Notes: generated by a model from the letters alone, not told the origin. 37,263 nucleotides of DNA from Polaromonas sp. (GCF_010365105.1 NZ_JAAFGZ010000034.1:1-37263), one strand, 5' to 3'; shown: positions 28,938 through 37,263, counted from the first letter of the stretch. Translations and numbers: made by a program.

Positions 28938-29627
28938 TCAGAAAGTGAAGGTCGATGGCTCGGGGAAATTGAGCAGCCGGGGCGCAACCGTGTCCCAGGC
29001 CTGCGAGGTGCGAAACGACTCCTTGGTGACGCGGGTGATGAGCGTGGCGCGCATCATCGGCTCGTAGCCGACGATGGCGCTCAGGCGGCCGCCGACCTTG
29101 AGCAGGTCAAGCAGCGCCGGCGGCACTTCAGCCACCGAGCCGCTGAGCACGATCACGTCGAACGGGCCGCGCAGGGGGCCGTTGTCGGACACTGCTTCGG
29201 CCAGGTTGGCTGCGCCGTCGGCCAGGCGCACTTCGGCGTTGTAGATGCCGGCCTTTTGCAGGTTCCGGCGTGCGGTTTCGACCAGCGCAGGCTCGATTTC
29301 CAGCGTGATGACCTGTTGGGCGCGGTGCGCGAGCAGGGCGGTCATGTAGCCCGAGCCGGTGCCGATTTCCAGCACCTTTTCATGTTTTTGCACGGACAGG
29401 TCCTGCAGGATGCGGGCTTCCACCTTGGGTTCGAGCATGCACTGGCCGGGGTTGTGCTGCGGTGGCAGCGGGATTTGCATATCGACAAAGGCCAGCGCCC
29501 TGCAGGCCGGCGGGACGAAATCCTCGCGCCGGACCAGTGCGAGCAGGGAAAGGACCTGGCTGTCCAGCACTTCCCAGGGGCGGATTTGCTGCTCGATCAT
29601 GTTGAAGCGGGCTTGTTCGTAGTTCAT
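28938..29627 (-). CDS. Protein-L-isoaspartate O-methyltransferase family protein
   Basis: A 229-residue SAM-dependent methyltransferase of the PCMT family, which repairs isoaspartyl damage in aged proteins. Motif I is VLEIGTGSGYMTALLAH, followed by LEIEPALVETARRNLQKAG and a C-terminal FDVIVLSGSVAEVPPALLDLLKVGGRL. The N-terminus MIEQQIRPWEV is typical of the betaproteobacterial subgroup, which may not have the classical activity. The start is the ATG encoding MNYEQARFN; the frame is open upstream, but that part lacks family features. It heads the run with rhodanese and tolC. Confidence 0.88.
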   Translation of the reverse strand: MNYEQARFNMIEQQIRPWEVLDSQVLSLLALVRREDFVPPACRALAFVDMQIPLPPQHNPGQCMLEPKVEARILQDLSVQKHEKVLEIGTGSGYMTALLAHRAQQVITLEIEPALVETARRNLQKAGIYNAEVRLADGAANLAEAVSDNGPLRGPFDVIVLSGSVAEVPPALLDLLKVGGRLSAIVGYEPMMRATLITRVTKESFRTSQAWDTVAPRLLNFPEPSTFTF

Positions 29628-29911
29628 GGCAGTTGGCGGGTGAGGCGGTGGTATTGAAAAGAGGAGGACATGCAGCGCAGCCGCTGATTTTAGACGGCGT
29701 GGGCTGCGCCAGCCTGACGCTGATTGTGCGCCGGGGCTTGCGCTGCCGGCGACGGTTTGCGCCGGAACCTGCGCGGGAGCCCTTGCGCCAAATCGTTCCA
29801 GTGGCCGTGACGGACAGCACTTTTGTGCACCGCCAGACCCTGCAGCCCGCCGGGAACGCAGGCATTGGTGAACGAAAGGGCCCGCGCCCACGGCATCGAG
29901 CGCTCCATGGT
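29628..29911. other. Gap between the PCMT-family gene and tetR, no supported gene
   Basis: These 284 bases should carry the promoter of the methyltransferase-rhodanese-tolC run. A 72-codon minus-strand frame (29690-29908) starts three bases after the tetR stop and reads MERSMPWARALSFTNACVPGG onward. I recognise no family in it and it has no visible ribosome site, so I do not call it a gene. It could be a remnant. Confidence 0.4.
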
Positions 29912-30577
29912 TCAGGCCTCCGGGTCGCCGGGCGCGGCGCGCATGCCGTCCAGCAGTATGCCCAGCTGCGATGCGATGTATTTTTGGGGGTCGAGCGGGC
30001 AATCGATGGGCATGCACACGCCCATCGAATGCTGTGACAGGATCATGAAGACCATGGGCGCGACCACGCTGTACACCGCATAGTCCAGGTCCATGCTGCG
30101 GAATTCGCCGCGCTCGATGCCACGCTGCAGGATGCGGCGGATCAATGAATGGCCGGGCTGGACGACTTCATGCTGATAAAAAGCGGCAATGTCCGGGAAG
30201 TTGGCGGCCTCGCTCATCATCAGCTTGGTCAGGCCCGACGCCTTGGTCGCGCCGACACGGTCCCACCAGCTGTTCATGCAGTAGGCCAGCATGTCGCTGC
30301 TGCTGCCCCTGAACACTTCAAAGTCGCTGTTCCACTCGACCAGACGACCGGCAATGCTTTCGCGCACCACCGCCTTGAACAACTCGTCCTTGCTGGGAAA
30401 GTAAAGGAACAGCGTGCCCTTGGACACGCCGGCACGCGCCGCGACTTCTTCCACGCGGGTGGCGGCAAAGCCTTTTTCAACAAAAAGGTCGAGCGCGGCG
30501 TCGAGCAGTTCGCCGGGCCGGGCTTGCTTGCGGCGCTCGCGTTTGGCGCCCTGGATGGGTAAGGTGTCGGCTGGCAA
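29912..30577 (-). CDS. TetR/AcrR-family transcriptional regulator
   Basis: A 221-residue repressor. The N-terminal helix-turn-helix spans about 24-70 (LLDAALDLFVEKGFAATRVE then EVAARAGVSKGTLFLYFPSK), and the rest is a ligand-binding helical domain. The start is a TTG, because an in-frame stop lies four codons upstream and no ATG or GTG occurs before the HTH. A palindrome lies 14-43 bases before the start, in the promoter zone, so autoregulation is likely. No obvious target gene diverges from it. The genes downstream on the same strand (PCMT family, rhodanese, tolC) are 284 bases away; TetR control of a tolC-type efflux gene is plausible but unproven. Confidence 0.88.
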   Translation of the reverse strand: MPADTLPIQGAKRERRKQARPGELLDAALDLFVEKGFAATRVEEVAARAGVSKGTLFLYFPSKDELFKAVVRESIAGRLVEWNSDFEVFRGSSSDMLAYCMNSWWDRVGATKASGLTKLMMSEAANFPDIAAFYQHEVVQPGHSLIRRILQRGIERGEFRSMDLDYAVYSVVAPMVFMILSQHSMGVCMPIDCPLDPQKYIASQLGILLDGMRAAPGDPEA

Positions 30578-30590
30578 AGGGATGGGTTTC

Positions 30591-30620
30591 TATATTACTG
30601 ACTGACTGGTTAGTAATATA
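30591..30620. promoter_or_regulatory. Probable TetR operator
   Basis: The sequence TATATTACT-N12-AGTAATATA has perfect 9-base arms. The inner part ACTGACTGGTTAGT is itself a near-palindrome of the kind many TetR proteins bind. It is AT-rich in a GC-rich setting and ends 14 bases upstream of the tetR TTG start, where it would overlap the promoter. Confidence 0.6.
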
Positions 30621-30776
30621 GCTTTTTGACTTTGTCCCGTCAACCGCAAGGCCCGCCATGCGGCAAGAGTGAACTGCCCACCAAAAAAAATTTCATGGAG
30701 CAAAGAGGCCAGCGGCGCCTTCGCCTGGTAAGTTGTCGTTTTAAGCTCATCAACACTTTTTTCAGAATGAAATTCG

Positions 30777-30823
30777 CCTCTTGCGCAAGACTGGCATGCC
30801 TGGTTAGCTATTGATAATATAGC
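30777..30823 (+). repeat. 47-base palindromic element, copy E (between tetR and gudD)
   Basis: Structure: CCTCTTGCGCA, 19 bases, core GCTATTGATAATATAGC. It lies about 67 bases beyond the gudD stop codon, in the gap before tetR. Confidence 0.7.
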
Positions 30824-30889
30824 AACAAATAGCCATCCGTTTTGCGCGCCGCGACAGACGGGCAGGGTGGTTTCGCGATGTGTACTCGC

Positions 30890-32224
30890 TTATCGGTCGA
30901 ACGCCGGGCGCTTCGGGTTGAAGGCCCAGTTGGGAATCAGGCTCTGCATGGCAACCGCGTCGTCACGCGAACCCAGGCCGTGCTGCTTGTACAGCTGATG
31001 GGCTTTCTCGACCTCGGCCATGTCCAGCTCGACGCCCAGGCCGGGCTTTTGGGGCACCGCCACCAGGCCGCCGACGATCTGCAGCGGCTCTTTGGTCAGG
31101 CCCTGACCGTCCTGCCAGATCCAGTGCGTGTCGATGGCCGTCACGCGGCCCGGCGCGGCCGCCGCCACATGGGTGAACATGGCCAGCGACACGTCGAAGT
31201 GGTTGTTCGAATGCGATCCCCAGGTCAGCCCCCAGTCGCGGCAGGTCTGCGCCACGCGCACCGAGCCGGCCATGGTCCAGAAGTGCGGGTCGGCCAGCGG
31301 AATGTCCACCGACTGCAGCGACAGCGCATGCGTCAGCTGGCGCCAGTCGGTGGCGATCATGTTGGTCGCCGTGGGCAGGCCGGTGGCGCGGCGGAATTCG
31401 GCCATCACCTCGCGGCCCGAAAAACCGTCTTCGGCGCCGCACGGGTCCTCGGCATAGGCCACCACGTTTTTCATGTCGCGCATCAGGCGAATGGCGTCTT
31501 TCAGCAGCCAGCCGCCGTTCGGGTCCAGCGTGACCCGCGCTTGTGGAAAGCGCTCGTGCAGCGCCGTCACGGCGTCGATTTCTTCCTCGCCGCGCAGCAC
31601 GCCGCCCTTGAGCTTGAAGTCGTTGAAGCCGTAGCGCGCATGGGCGGCTTCGGCCTGGCGCACGATGGCCTCGGGCGTCAAGGCGGTTTCGTGGCGCACG
31701 CGCGACCAGTCATTGTCGGCATTGGGCTCGCTGTGGTAAGCCAGACCGGTCCGGGTGCGGTCGCCGACAAAAAACAGGTAGCCGAGCATCTCGACGGCTT
31801 CGCGCTGCTGGCCTTCGCCCAGCAAGGCCGCCACCGGCACGCCCAGGTGCTGGCCGAGCAGGTCAAGCAGCGCCGACTCGACGGCCGTCACGGCGTGGAT
31901 GGTGGTGCGCAAATCAAAGGTCTGCAGCCCGCGCCCGCCGCTGTCGCGGTCGGCAAACTGCTGGTGCATTTGCTGCAGCAGGCTTAAGTAGCTGCCAATC
32001 GGCTGGCCAACGACCAGCGCCTTGGCGTCTTCCAGCGTCTGGCGAATCTTTTCGCCGCCCGGCACTTCGCCGACGCCGGTGCGCCCGGCGTTGTCGGTCA
32101 GGATCAGGAGGTTGCGCGTGAAGAAAGGGCCGTGCGCGCCGCTCAGGTTGAGCAGCATCGAGTCGCGGCCTGCGACAGGGATCACCTGCAGGTTGGTGAT
32201 CAGCGGTGTGGAGTGGGTGGACAT
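30890..32224 (-). CDS. gudD: Glucarate dehydratase
   Basis: A 444-residue enolase-superfamily enzyme. It dehydrates D-glucarate (and L-idarate) to 5-keto-4-deoxyglucarate for entry into central metabolism. It is close to E. coli GudD along its length: [20 protein letters not shown] and [24 protein letters not shown], the catalytic lysine pair FKLKGG, metal ligands in LDPNGGW and YAEDPCGAE, and the general base His in [10 protein letters not shown] LacI-type regulator lies upstream on the same strand, and a matching operator lies between. No aldolase or uptake gene is in view. Confidence 0.95.
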   Translation of the reverse strand: MSTHSTPLITNLQVIPVAGRDSMLLNLSGAHGPFFTRNLLILTDNAGRTGVGEVPGGEKIRQTLEDAKALVVGQPIGSYLSLLQQMHQQFADRDSGGRGLQTFDLRTTIHAVTAVESALLDLLGQHLGVPVAALLGEGQQREAVEMLGYLFFVGDRTRTGLAYHSEPNADNDWSRVRHETALTPEAIVRQAEAAHARYGFNDFKLKGGVLRGEEEIDAVTALHERFPQARVTLDPNGGWLLKDAIRLMRDMKNVVAYAEDPCGAEDGFSGREVMAEFRRATGLPTATNMIATDWRQLTHALSLQSVDIPLADPHFWTMAGSVRVAQTCRDWGLTWGSHSNNHFDVSLAMFTHVAAAAPGRVTAIDTHWIWQDGQGLTKEPLQIVGGLVAVPQKPGLGVELDMAEVEKAHQLYKQHGLGSRDDAVAMQSLIPNWAFNPKRPAFDR

Positions 32225-32299
32225 GAGCGTTTATTGAAAAGGGTGGGAAAAGGCATCCGCATTGCAATTGCAGCCAGCAAAAAGTTTTATTAAGCATCG

Positions 32300-32315
32300 A
32301 TGTTATCGATAACAT
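32300..32315. promoter_or_regulatory. GntR-type LacI-family operator upstream of gudD
   Basis: ATGTTATCGATAACAT is a perfect 16-base palindrome, 76 bases upstream of the gudD start. It fits exactly the ATGTTA-N4-TAACAT consensus known for E. coli GntR, a LacI-family regulator. The adjacent lacI-type gene is the obvious binder. It probably represses gudD until a sugar-acid inducer is present. Confidence 0.75.
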
Positions 32316-32401
32316 TGGCGTGCAGGATAGCATTTTGAAAAACAGGAGAGGATGGGGTAAACCCTGGGCTGGAGTGGCTTGAGCAGCTGAAATGGCAGAA
32401 C

Positions 32402-33400
32402 TCAGGCGCTGGCGCGCTCGATGATCTCGAAGCCGATGTCAACAATCGGCTCGCTGACGCTTCGGCCTTCGGCACGGTCCACGATGTACTGCGCGGCGGT
32501 GCGGCCCATGCGCGTGCCGTCGATGCGCACGGTGGTCAGCGCCGGCTCCAGGCTGGCGGCCAGTTCCAGGTCGCCAAAGCCCATCACGCCCAACTGCCCC
32601 GGCACGGTCAGCCCTTGGGTTTGCGCCTCGATCAGCACGCCCAGGGCCAGCATGTCGGAGCTGCAGAACACCGCGTCGGTAAGCGGGTACGCGTCCAGAA
32701 TGGCCACCAGCCCGGCGCGGCCCGAGCCCAGGGTGGTGGGCGCTGGCACGAAGTGCGTGGGCGCCTCGTTCAGGCCCAGTGTGCGGCCCATGCCCTGAAA
32801 GCCTTCAATGCGGCGGCGTGCCCGGTCGTCGCCAGCGCTGATGAACGCCGGATGCCGGTAACCCCGGCTGTACAGGAAATGGCACACCGACTGGCCGATG
32901 CGCTCATGCGAAAAGCCGACCAGCATGTCGATCGGCGTGGGCGTCAGGTCCCAGGTTTCCACCACCGGAATGCCCGACGCTAGGAGCTGGCGCCGGCCTT
33001 CAGGCGAATGCATGATGCCGGTCAGCACGATGCCATCGGGGCGGCGGCGGATGATGGCGTCGAGCAATGCGTCTTCCCGCGAGGCGTCGTAGCCGCTCTG
33101 GCCGATCATGAGCTGGTAGCCCTGCGCGTCAAGGGCCTCGTTCAGTGCGCGGATGGTTTCCTGAAACACCGGCCCGATCAGTGTCGGCAGCACGGTCGCC
33201 ACCAGCCGGGCCTTCGAGGACCGCAGGCCGCGCGCCATGCCGTTGGGCACGTAGCCGGTGCGGGTCACGACCTCGCGCACCCGGGCCAGCACGTCGGGGG
33301 AAACTTTTTCGGGATGGTTGAGCGTGCGCGAAACGGTCATGGCCGACACGCCGGCCAGCCGGGCAACGTCGTGGACGGTGAAGCCCTGTGACTTTTTCAT
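32402..33400 (-). CDS. LacI/GntR-type transcriptional regulator of sugar-acid use
   Basis: A 332-residue repressor. The N-terminal LacI HTH (FTVHDVARLAGVSAMTVSRT, then LNHPEKVSP, about 7-36) and hinge (GYVPNGMARGLRSSKARLVA) are complete. The rest is a periplasmic-binding-protein-like sensor domain ending in DIGFEIIERAS. The hinge and core (PTLIGPVFQETIRALNEALD) resemble GntR of gluconate metabolism. It lies upstream of gudD on the same strand, with 177 bases between holding the palindrome ATGTTATCGATAACAT. Glucarate or a related aldarate or aldonate is the inferred effector. No good Shine-Dalgarno sequence precedes the ATG. Confidence 0.9.
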   Translation of the reverse strand: MKKSQGFTVHDVARLAGVSAMTVSRTLNHPEKVSPDVLARVREVVTRTGYVPNGMARGLRSSKARLVATVLPTLIGPVFQETIRALNEALDAQGYQLMIGQSGYDASREDALLDAIIRRRPDGIVLTGIMHSPEGRRQLLASGIPVVETWDLTPTPIDMLVGFSHERIGQSVCHFLYSRGYRHPAFISAGDDRARRRIEGFQGMGRTLGLNEAPTHFVPAPTTLGSGRAGLVAILDAYPLTDAVFCSSDMLALGVLIEAQTQGLTVPGQLGVMGFGDLELAASLEPALTTVRIDGTRMGRTAAQYIVDRAEGRSVSEPIVDIGFEIIERASA

Positions 33401-33482
33401 GGAGGAGGGGAGTAGGGAGCAAGCACCGGAATGGCCATCGTTGATGATACCGGCGGCTTCTGCGCAATACCTCCCGCTGGAA

Positions 33483-34262
33483 TCACAGGGGCGTGAACTG
33501 CCCGACCGCCAGGCCCAGGCATTCGCGCAACACCTGGCGCGATGCCAGCAGCCCCTGCGCGGAAGGCAGCCATTGCAGCAGCGGGCTTTCGACGGGCAGC
33601 GTGAAGCCCATCGGCGCGGGCGTCACCGTGAAGCCGGCGCGCTCAAAAGCTGCCACCGAGCGCGGCATGTGCCAGGCATCGGTGACCAGCGCAATGCGCT
33701 GCACGCCTTCGCGCATCAGCACAGGCGCAAGCAGGCGCGCATTGCCATCGGTGTCACGCGACACGGCTTCGCTCCAGCGCAATGCAAAGCCAAACTCCTG
33801 CTGCGCCACGCGCGCGGCCACGTCGGCCTCTGACGCCGGCTGCATGCCGTCGGCGGCCCAGCCGATGCCGCCGCTGAAGGCCAGCGGCAGGCCAGATTGG
33901 CGCGCCAGCCAGATGCCGTAGCGCAGCCGGGCGGCGGTGACAGGGGACGGCTGGGGCGCGCCGCCGTATTCGGGTGCGCCAGGCAGCACGCCACCGCCGA
34001 GGATGACGACAGCCTGAACCTGATTTGCCTTGAGTTGCGCAGTGGTCACCGCCTCAAACTGCGGCAGCGCATGGCGCGCCAGCCACACCGCCGTGCCGTG
34101 GCAGCTGAGCAGCCAGAGCGCCGCGAGCGACAGCGCGATGAGCGCCAGGCCGCCGCGTTTTCGGCGCCAGTCCAGCAGCACGCCGAACAGCGCCAGCAGC
34201 AGCGGCGCCATCGGCGGCATGGCCAGACTGGTCAGCAGCGGCTTGAATACACCCAGTTCCAT
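33483..34262 (-). CDS. YdcF/ElyC-family (DUF218) membrane-anchored protein
   Basis: A 259-residue protein with two N-terminal membrane helices (about 8-30 and 38-58), followed by a DUF218 domain on the outer side. Motifs are AVVILGGGVL, then SGGIGW and LVTDAWHMPRSVAAFERAGF. ElyC/SanA relatives affect envelope integrity and lipid-carrier metabolism, but the reaction is not settled. The start is the ATG at 34262. The codon before it is a TTG, and just five bases upstream begins the core of palindromic repeat copy F, so the leader is repeat-derived and has no visible Shine-Dalgarno sequence. Confidence 0.85.
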   Translation of the reverse strand: MELGVFKPLLTSLAMPPMAPLLLALFGVLLDWRRKRGGLALIALSLAALWLLSCHGTAVWLARHALPQFEAVTTAQLKANQVQAVVILGGGVLPGAPEYGGAPQPSPVTAARLRYGIWLARQSGLPLAFSGGIGWAADGMQPASEADVAARVAQQEFGFALRWSEAVSRDTDGNARLLAPVLMREGVQRIALVTDAWHMPRSVAAFERAGFTVTPAPMGFTLPVESPLLQWLPSAQGLLASRQVLRECLGLAVGQFTPL

Positions 34263-34267
34263 CAATA

Positions 34268-34314
34268 GCTATAAAATTAATAGCTACTCATACAAGCGGG
34301 GCATGCGCAAAAGT
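34268..34314 (-). repeat. 47-base palindromic element, copy F (leader of the YdcF-family gene)
   Basis: The only copy in the opposite orientation. On the minus strand: ACTTTTGCGCA, 19 bases, core GCTATTAATTTTATAGC. The core ends five bases before the ATG of the YdcF-family gene, so the element forms its untranslated leader. Confidence 0.75.
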
Positions 34315-34323
34315 CATGAATGA

Positions 34324-35520
34324 TCAATAAAAAGCCTGCAGCCCGGTCTGCGCACGGCCCAGGATCAGGGCATGCACGTCATGCGTGCCTTCATAGGTGT
34401 TGACGGTTTCCAGGTTGATCATGTGGCGAATGACGTGGTATTCGTCATGGATGCCGTTGCCGCCGTGCATGTCGCGCGCCATGCGGGCGATGTCGAGCGA
34501 CTTGCCGCACGAGTTGCGCTTGATCAGCGAGATCATCTCGGGCACGGCCCGGTCTTCGTCCATCAGGCGGCCGACGCGCAGGCAGGCTTGCAGGCCAAGC
34601 GCGATTTCCGTCTGCATGTCGGCCAGTTTTTTCTGGATCAACTGGGTTTGCGCCAGCGGGCGGCCAAACTGCACGCGGTCCAGCGTGTACTGGCGGGCAC
34701 GGTGCCAGCAGTCTTCTGCTGCGCCCAGCGCGCCCCAGGCAATGCCGTAGCGCGCCTTGTTCAGGCAGCCGAACGGACCCTTCAGGCCGCTGACGTTGGG
34801 CAGCAGGTTTTCTTCCGGAACAAACACGCCGTCCATCACGATTTCGCCGGTGATGCTGGCGCGCAGGCTCATCTTGCCTTCGATCTTGGGGGCGCTCAGG
34901 CCCTTCATGCCCTTTTCGAGCACGAAGCCGCGGATGCTTTCCTGGCCGCCGACCTTGCCATCAGGGTCTTCGAGCTTGGCCCAGACCACAAACACGTCGG
35001 CAATCGGGCTGTTGGTGATCCACATCTTGGCGCCGTTCATGATGAAGCCGCCATCAACCGGTTTGGCGCGCGACAGCATGCTGGCCGGGTCAGAGCCGTG
35101 GTTGGGCTCGGTCAGGCCGAAGCAGCCGACCCATTCGCCGGTTGCCAGCTTGGGCAGGTATTTCTGCTTTTGCGCTTCGTTGCCGTAGGCGTTGATCGGG
35201 TGCATGACGAGCGAAGACTGCACGCTGATGGCGCTGCGGTAGCCGCTGTCCACGCGCTCGACTTCACGCGCCACCAGGCCGTAGCTGACGTAGTTCAGGC
35301 CGGCGCAGCCGTAGCCTTCAATCGTTGAACCCAGAAAGCCCATTGCGCCCGCTTCCGTCATGATCTCGCGGTCGAACTTTTCATGGCGCGCGGCCATCAG
35401 CACCCGGGTCTGCAGCCTTTCCTGGCAGAACGTGTGGGCCGCTTCCTGCACCGCGCGCTCGTCCTCGGTCAGCTGATCGTTCAGAAAAAGGGGGTCTTCC
35501 CAGTTGAATTTGGTTTTCAT
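34324..35520 (-). CDS. gcdH: Glutaryl-CoA dehydrogenase
   Basis: A 398-residue acyl-CoA dehydrogenase of the glutaryl-CoA type, an FAD enzyme that oxidises and decarboxylates glutaryl-CoA to crotonyl-CoA in lysine, tryptophan and benzoate breakdown. The start [17 protein letters not shown] is characteristic of the subgroup and has AAGGA 8 bases upstream. Other marks are [32 protein letters not shown], the substrate Arg region [13 protein letters not shown], and the catalytic base E377 in [17 protein letters not shown]. It diverges from a LysR-type regulator, a common arrangement for this gene in Burkholderiales. Confidence 0.93.
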   Translation of the reverse strand: MKTKFNWEDPLFLNDQLTEDERAVQEAAHTFCQERLQTRVLMAARHEKFDREIMTEAGAMGFLGSTIEGYGCAGLNYVSYGLVAREVERVDSGYRSAISVQSSLVMHPINAYGNEAQKQKYLPKLATGEWVGCFGLTEPNHGSDPASMLSRAKPVDGGFIMNGAKMWITNSPIADVFVVWAKLEDPDGKVGGQESIRGFVLEKGMKGLSAPKIEGKMSLRASITGEIVMDGVFVPEENLLPNVSGLKGPFGCLNKARYGIAWGALGAAEDCWHRARQYTLDRVQFGRPLAQTQLIQKKLADMQTEIALGLQACLRVGRLMDEDRAVPEMISLIKRNSCGKSLDIARMARDMHGGNGIHDEYHVIRHMINLETVNTYEGTHDVHALILGRAQTGLQAFY

Positions 35521-35685
35521 GGTGCAGTCCTTGAGGGATGGTGGGGCGGGTGAATGGGGGGCTAGGGCAAAGTGTAGGGGAATCATTTTTTGCCTGCCCA
35601 ACACTCGCATTTAGCCTGATTGTTAGGCCATCATGAATACTTGTCCAATATCAATTAGCAATGCAACGATATATTATTTGTATCC
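35521..35685. promoter_or_regulatory. Divergent gcdH/lysR control region
   Basis: These 165 bases, AT-rich next to the lysR start, separate the two divergent genes. ATATC-N15-GATAT (35648-35672) is an inverted repeat of LysR-box size, centred 26 bases before the lysR ATG, so the regulator may repress its own gene. On the minus strand TTGGAC (35643-35648) and TAACAA (35620-35625), 17 bases apart, could be a weak gcdH promoter that overlaps the inverted repeat, as expected for LysR activation. Confidence 0.4.
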
Positions 35686-36579
35686 ATGGAATTCCGACAC
35701 CTGCGCTATTTTCTGGTTCTTGCTGAAGAACTGCACTTTGGCCGTGCGGCGCGCCGGCTGTCCATTTCGCAGCCGCCACTGTCGCTGAACATCCAGCAGC
35801 TCGAAGCATCGATCGGCGCCCGGCTGTTTACCCGCAACAGCAAGCAGGTGACGCTCACCGCCGCGGGCCTGGCCTTTGTGCCGGCCGCACGGGCGCTGCT
35901 GGACCAGGCGGCGCAGGCGGCCCGCCATGCGCGGGACGTGGGGCAGGGCATGGCCGGCAGCCTGGCGATCGGCTTTGCCGGCACCATGCTGTACAGCGGC
36001 CTGCCCGACATTTTGGAGCATTTCCAGGCGCAGCATCCGCTGCTGCGGCTGATGCTGAAGGAGCTCAGTTCAAGCGAGCAGCTGGTCGAACTGGCGCATG
36101 ACCGGCTCGACATCGGCTTTGTCCACACCACCCGCGTGCCGCCCGAGCTGTCGCAAATCCTGGTGTCCAGCCAGGCGCTGGTTGGCTGCCTGCCGGCCGG
36201 CCACCGGCTGGCGCAGCAGGACACGCTGTCGCTCAAGGCGCTGCAGGGCGAGCCCTTTGCCGTGGTGTCGCGCGCTGTGTCGCCTGACTACCATGAGCGC
36301 ATCCTGGGCATCTGCACCGACGCGGGTTTTCACCCCGAGATCCGTTACGAGCTGCGCCACTGGCTGAGCGTGGTGTCGCTGGTGTCGCAGGGCATGGGCG
36401 TGGCGCTGGTGCCGGCGGCATTGAGCCGCTCGGCCATGGCGGGAACGGTTTTCGTGCCGCTGGACCGCGCCACCACGCCCTACGACACCCATTGCCTGTG
36501 GAAAACCGCCCGTGACAATCCCGCACTGGCGTCATTCGTCAATGCCGTGCGCGATGCAAGCACGCAGCCAAGCGGCTAA
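35686..36579 (+). CDS. LysR-family transcriptional regulator
   Basis: A 297-residue LysR-type regulator. The winged HTH occupies residues 1-60 (MEFRHLRYFLVLAEELHFGR, then AARRLSISQPPLSLNIQQLE). The effector-binding domain is about 92-290 (GSLAIGFAGTMLYSGLPDIL, DIGFVHT, GMGVALVPAAL). From its position it most likely controls gcdH in response to glutarate or a glutaryl-CoA pathway intermediate. The ATG lies close to an AT-rich inverted repeat and lacks a clear Shine-Dalgarno sequence. Confidence 0.92.
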   Translation: MEFRHLRYFLVLAEELHFGRAARRLSISQPPLSLNIQQLEASIGARLFTRNSKQVTLTAAGLAFVPAARALLDQAAQAARHARDVGQGMAGSLAIGFAGTMLYSGLPDILEHFQAQHPLLRLMLKELSSSEQLVELAHDRLDIGFVHTTRVPPELSQILVSSQALVGCLPAGHRLAQQDTLSLKALQGEPFAVVSRAVSPDYHERILGICTDAGFHPEIRYELRHWLSVVSLVSQGMGVALVPAALSRSAMAGTVFVPLDRATTPYDTHCLWKTARDNPALASFVNAVRDASTQPSG

Positions 36580-36609
36580 AGTGGCTGGTCACAAAAGGAA
36601 ACCCTACTC

Positions 36610-37149
36610 ATGAGCGAATCACACACCATCACTTTGGGCGGCGGCTGCTTCTGGTGCACCGAGGCGGTGTATGTCAAGGTGCGCGGCGTCACCGACGTGG
36701 AGTCGGGCTACAGCAACGGCCAGGCGGCGCGACCCAGTTACGAAGAAGTCTGCACCGGCCGCACCGGCTGCAACGAGGTCGTCAAGCTGACCTATGACCC
36801 GGCCGATATCACGCTGCGCGAAATCCTGGAGATATTCTTTGTCATCCACGACCCGACCAGCCTGAACCGCCAGGGCAACGACGCGGGCACGCAGTACCGC
36901 AGCGGTATCTATTACGCGTCGCCCGAGCAGAAGGAGGTGATCGACGATTTCATCCGCGAAGCCAGCCAGGACAAGACCTTTGGCAAACCGATCGTCACCG
37001 AGGTGCTGCCGCTGGCCGACTACTGGCCCGCCGAGGATTACCACCAGGATTATTTCGAGAACAATCCGAACGGCGGCTACTGCGCCTTTGTCGTCGGGCC
37101 GAAGGTCGAGAAGTTTCGCAAGACATTTGCGTCGCGGGTCAGGGAGTGA
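36610..37149 (+). CDS. msrA: Peptide methionine sulfoxide reductase MsrA
   Basis: A 179-residue enzyme that reduces methionine-S-sulfoxide in proteins. The catalytic motif GCFWC is at 12-16, with C13 as nucleophile. Conserved YSNGQ, YEEVCTGRTGCNEVV, HDPTSLNRQGNDAGTQYRSGIYY and the C-terminal YFENNPNGGYC follow; the last Cys can serve as resolving residue. AAAGGAAA lies about 9 bases before the ATG. It lies 30 bases after the LysR gene and could share its transcript. Confidence 0.96.
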   Translation: MSESHTITLGGGCFWCTEAVYVKVRGVTDVESGYSNGQAARPSYEEVCTGRTGCNEVVKLTYDPADITLREILEIFFVIHDPTSLNRQGNDAGTQYRSGIYYASPEQKEVIDDFIREASQDKTFGKPIVTEVLPLADYWPAEDYHQDYFENNPNGGYCAFVVGPKVEKFRKTFASRVRE

Positions 37150-37211
37150 ACGGGGTGAGTCGCATTTAATGCTATTGAATAGAGCCAATTGCACAATTCT
37201 GCGTCATAGGT

Positions 37212-37263
37212 TCAGAAGACTGGTTTTTCGTAAAAGCCAAGCTGGATGCGATCGAACTGAAGA
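37212..37263 (-). CDS. Possible 3' end of a gene cut by the window edge
   Basis: On the minus strand one frame runs in from the window edge and stops with TGA at 37212-37214. The end reads LQFDRIQLGFYEKPVF, which looks like a real protein C-terminus convergent to msrA. On the plus strand a frame ending DWFFVKAKLDAIELK is also open, but it has no start codon. I do not recognise either, so this is tentative. Confidence 0.25.
   Translation of the reverse strand, partial: LQFDRIQLGFYEKPVF

Larger units (their letters stand above)
30578..30889. other. Gap between tetR and gudD, no supported gene
   Basis: These 312 bases lie between the tetR start and the gudD stop. They hold the TetR operator-like palindrome at one end and palindromic repeat copy E (30777-30823) near the other. 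No reading frame here looks coding. Confidence 0.6.

Noticed and set aside
29690..29908. A 72-codon frame directly after tetR as a small coupled gene.
   Set aside because: No ribosome site, no recognisable family, and composition like a shadow frame; mentioned only in the gap entry.
37171..37187. GCTATTGAATAGAGCCA as an eighth copy of the palindromic element.
   Set aside because: It does not end in TAGC and has no CGCA at the fixed 19-base distance in either orientation.

Overview
The window is GC-rich chromosomal DNA of a betaproteobacterium. Gene content and protein style point to the Comamonadaceae (Polaromonas/Rhodoferax/Acidovorax type); this is inferred from familiarity, not from a search. 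Genes are tightly packed, with many 4-base stop/start overlaps. I count 28 protein genes, two tRNAs, one probable broken gene and several families of short dispersed repeats.

Layout. 1-278: tRNA-Glu, tRNA-Asp and a strong terminator. 278-4010 (minus): a SNF2-type helicase followed by a SWIM zinc-finger protein. 4096-5247: a small potassium channel diverging from a DUF1345 membrane protein. 5249-8379 (minus): alkylation-damage repair (Ada/AlkA fusion, Ogt methyltransferase) followed by an EamA exporter. 8463-21523: a glycogen locus built as two diverging arms. glgP-glgB-glgX-malQ (minus) handle branching and breakdown; glgC-glgA and a phosphohexomutase (plus) make ADP-glucose and the polymer. 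21520-24173: waaC and waaA, inner-core LPS assembly, running on from the mutase. 24124-27060 (minus): a GNAT acetyltransferase coupled to a FadD-like acyl-CoA ligase, then a probable relic of a restriction-methylation gene. 27095-29627 (minus): TolC-type outer-membrane protein, rhodanese and a PCMT-family methyltransferase. 29912-34262 (minus): TetR regulator, glucarate dehydratase with a GntR-type LacI regulator and a matching operator, and a YdcF-family protein. 34324-37149: glutaryl-CoA dehydrogenase diverging from a LysR regulator, then msrA. The end may hold the 3' tip of another gene.

The most unusual signal is not a gene. A 47-base palindromic element occurs seven times and aligns without a single gap: YYT-N-CGCA, 19 bases, then a 17-base GCTAT...ATAGC core. 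Four copies lie between genes. Three lie inside essential-looking or repair genes (alkA, waaC, waaA), where they are read through in frame as extra peptide. The waaC and waaA copies use the same reading phase and share the peptide QAGR. A second, unrelated 47-base repeat also sits in frame in both waaC and waaA, again in one shared phase. In waaC it has replaced the normal start codon region. This resembles in principle the protein-coding palindromic elements of Rickettsia, but in a betaproteobacterial setting.
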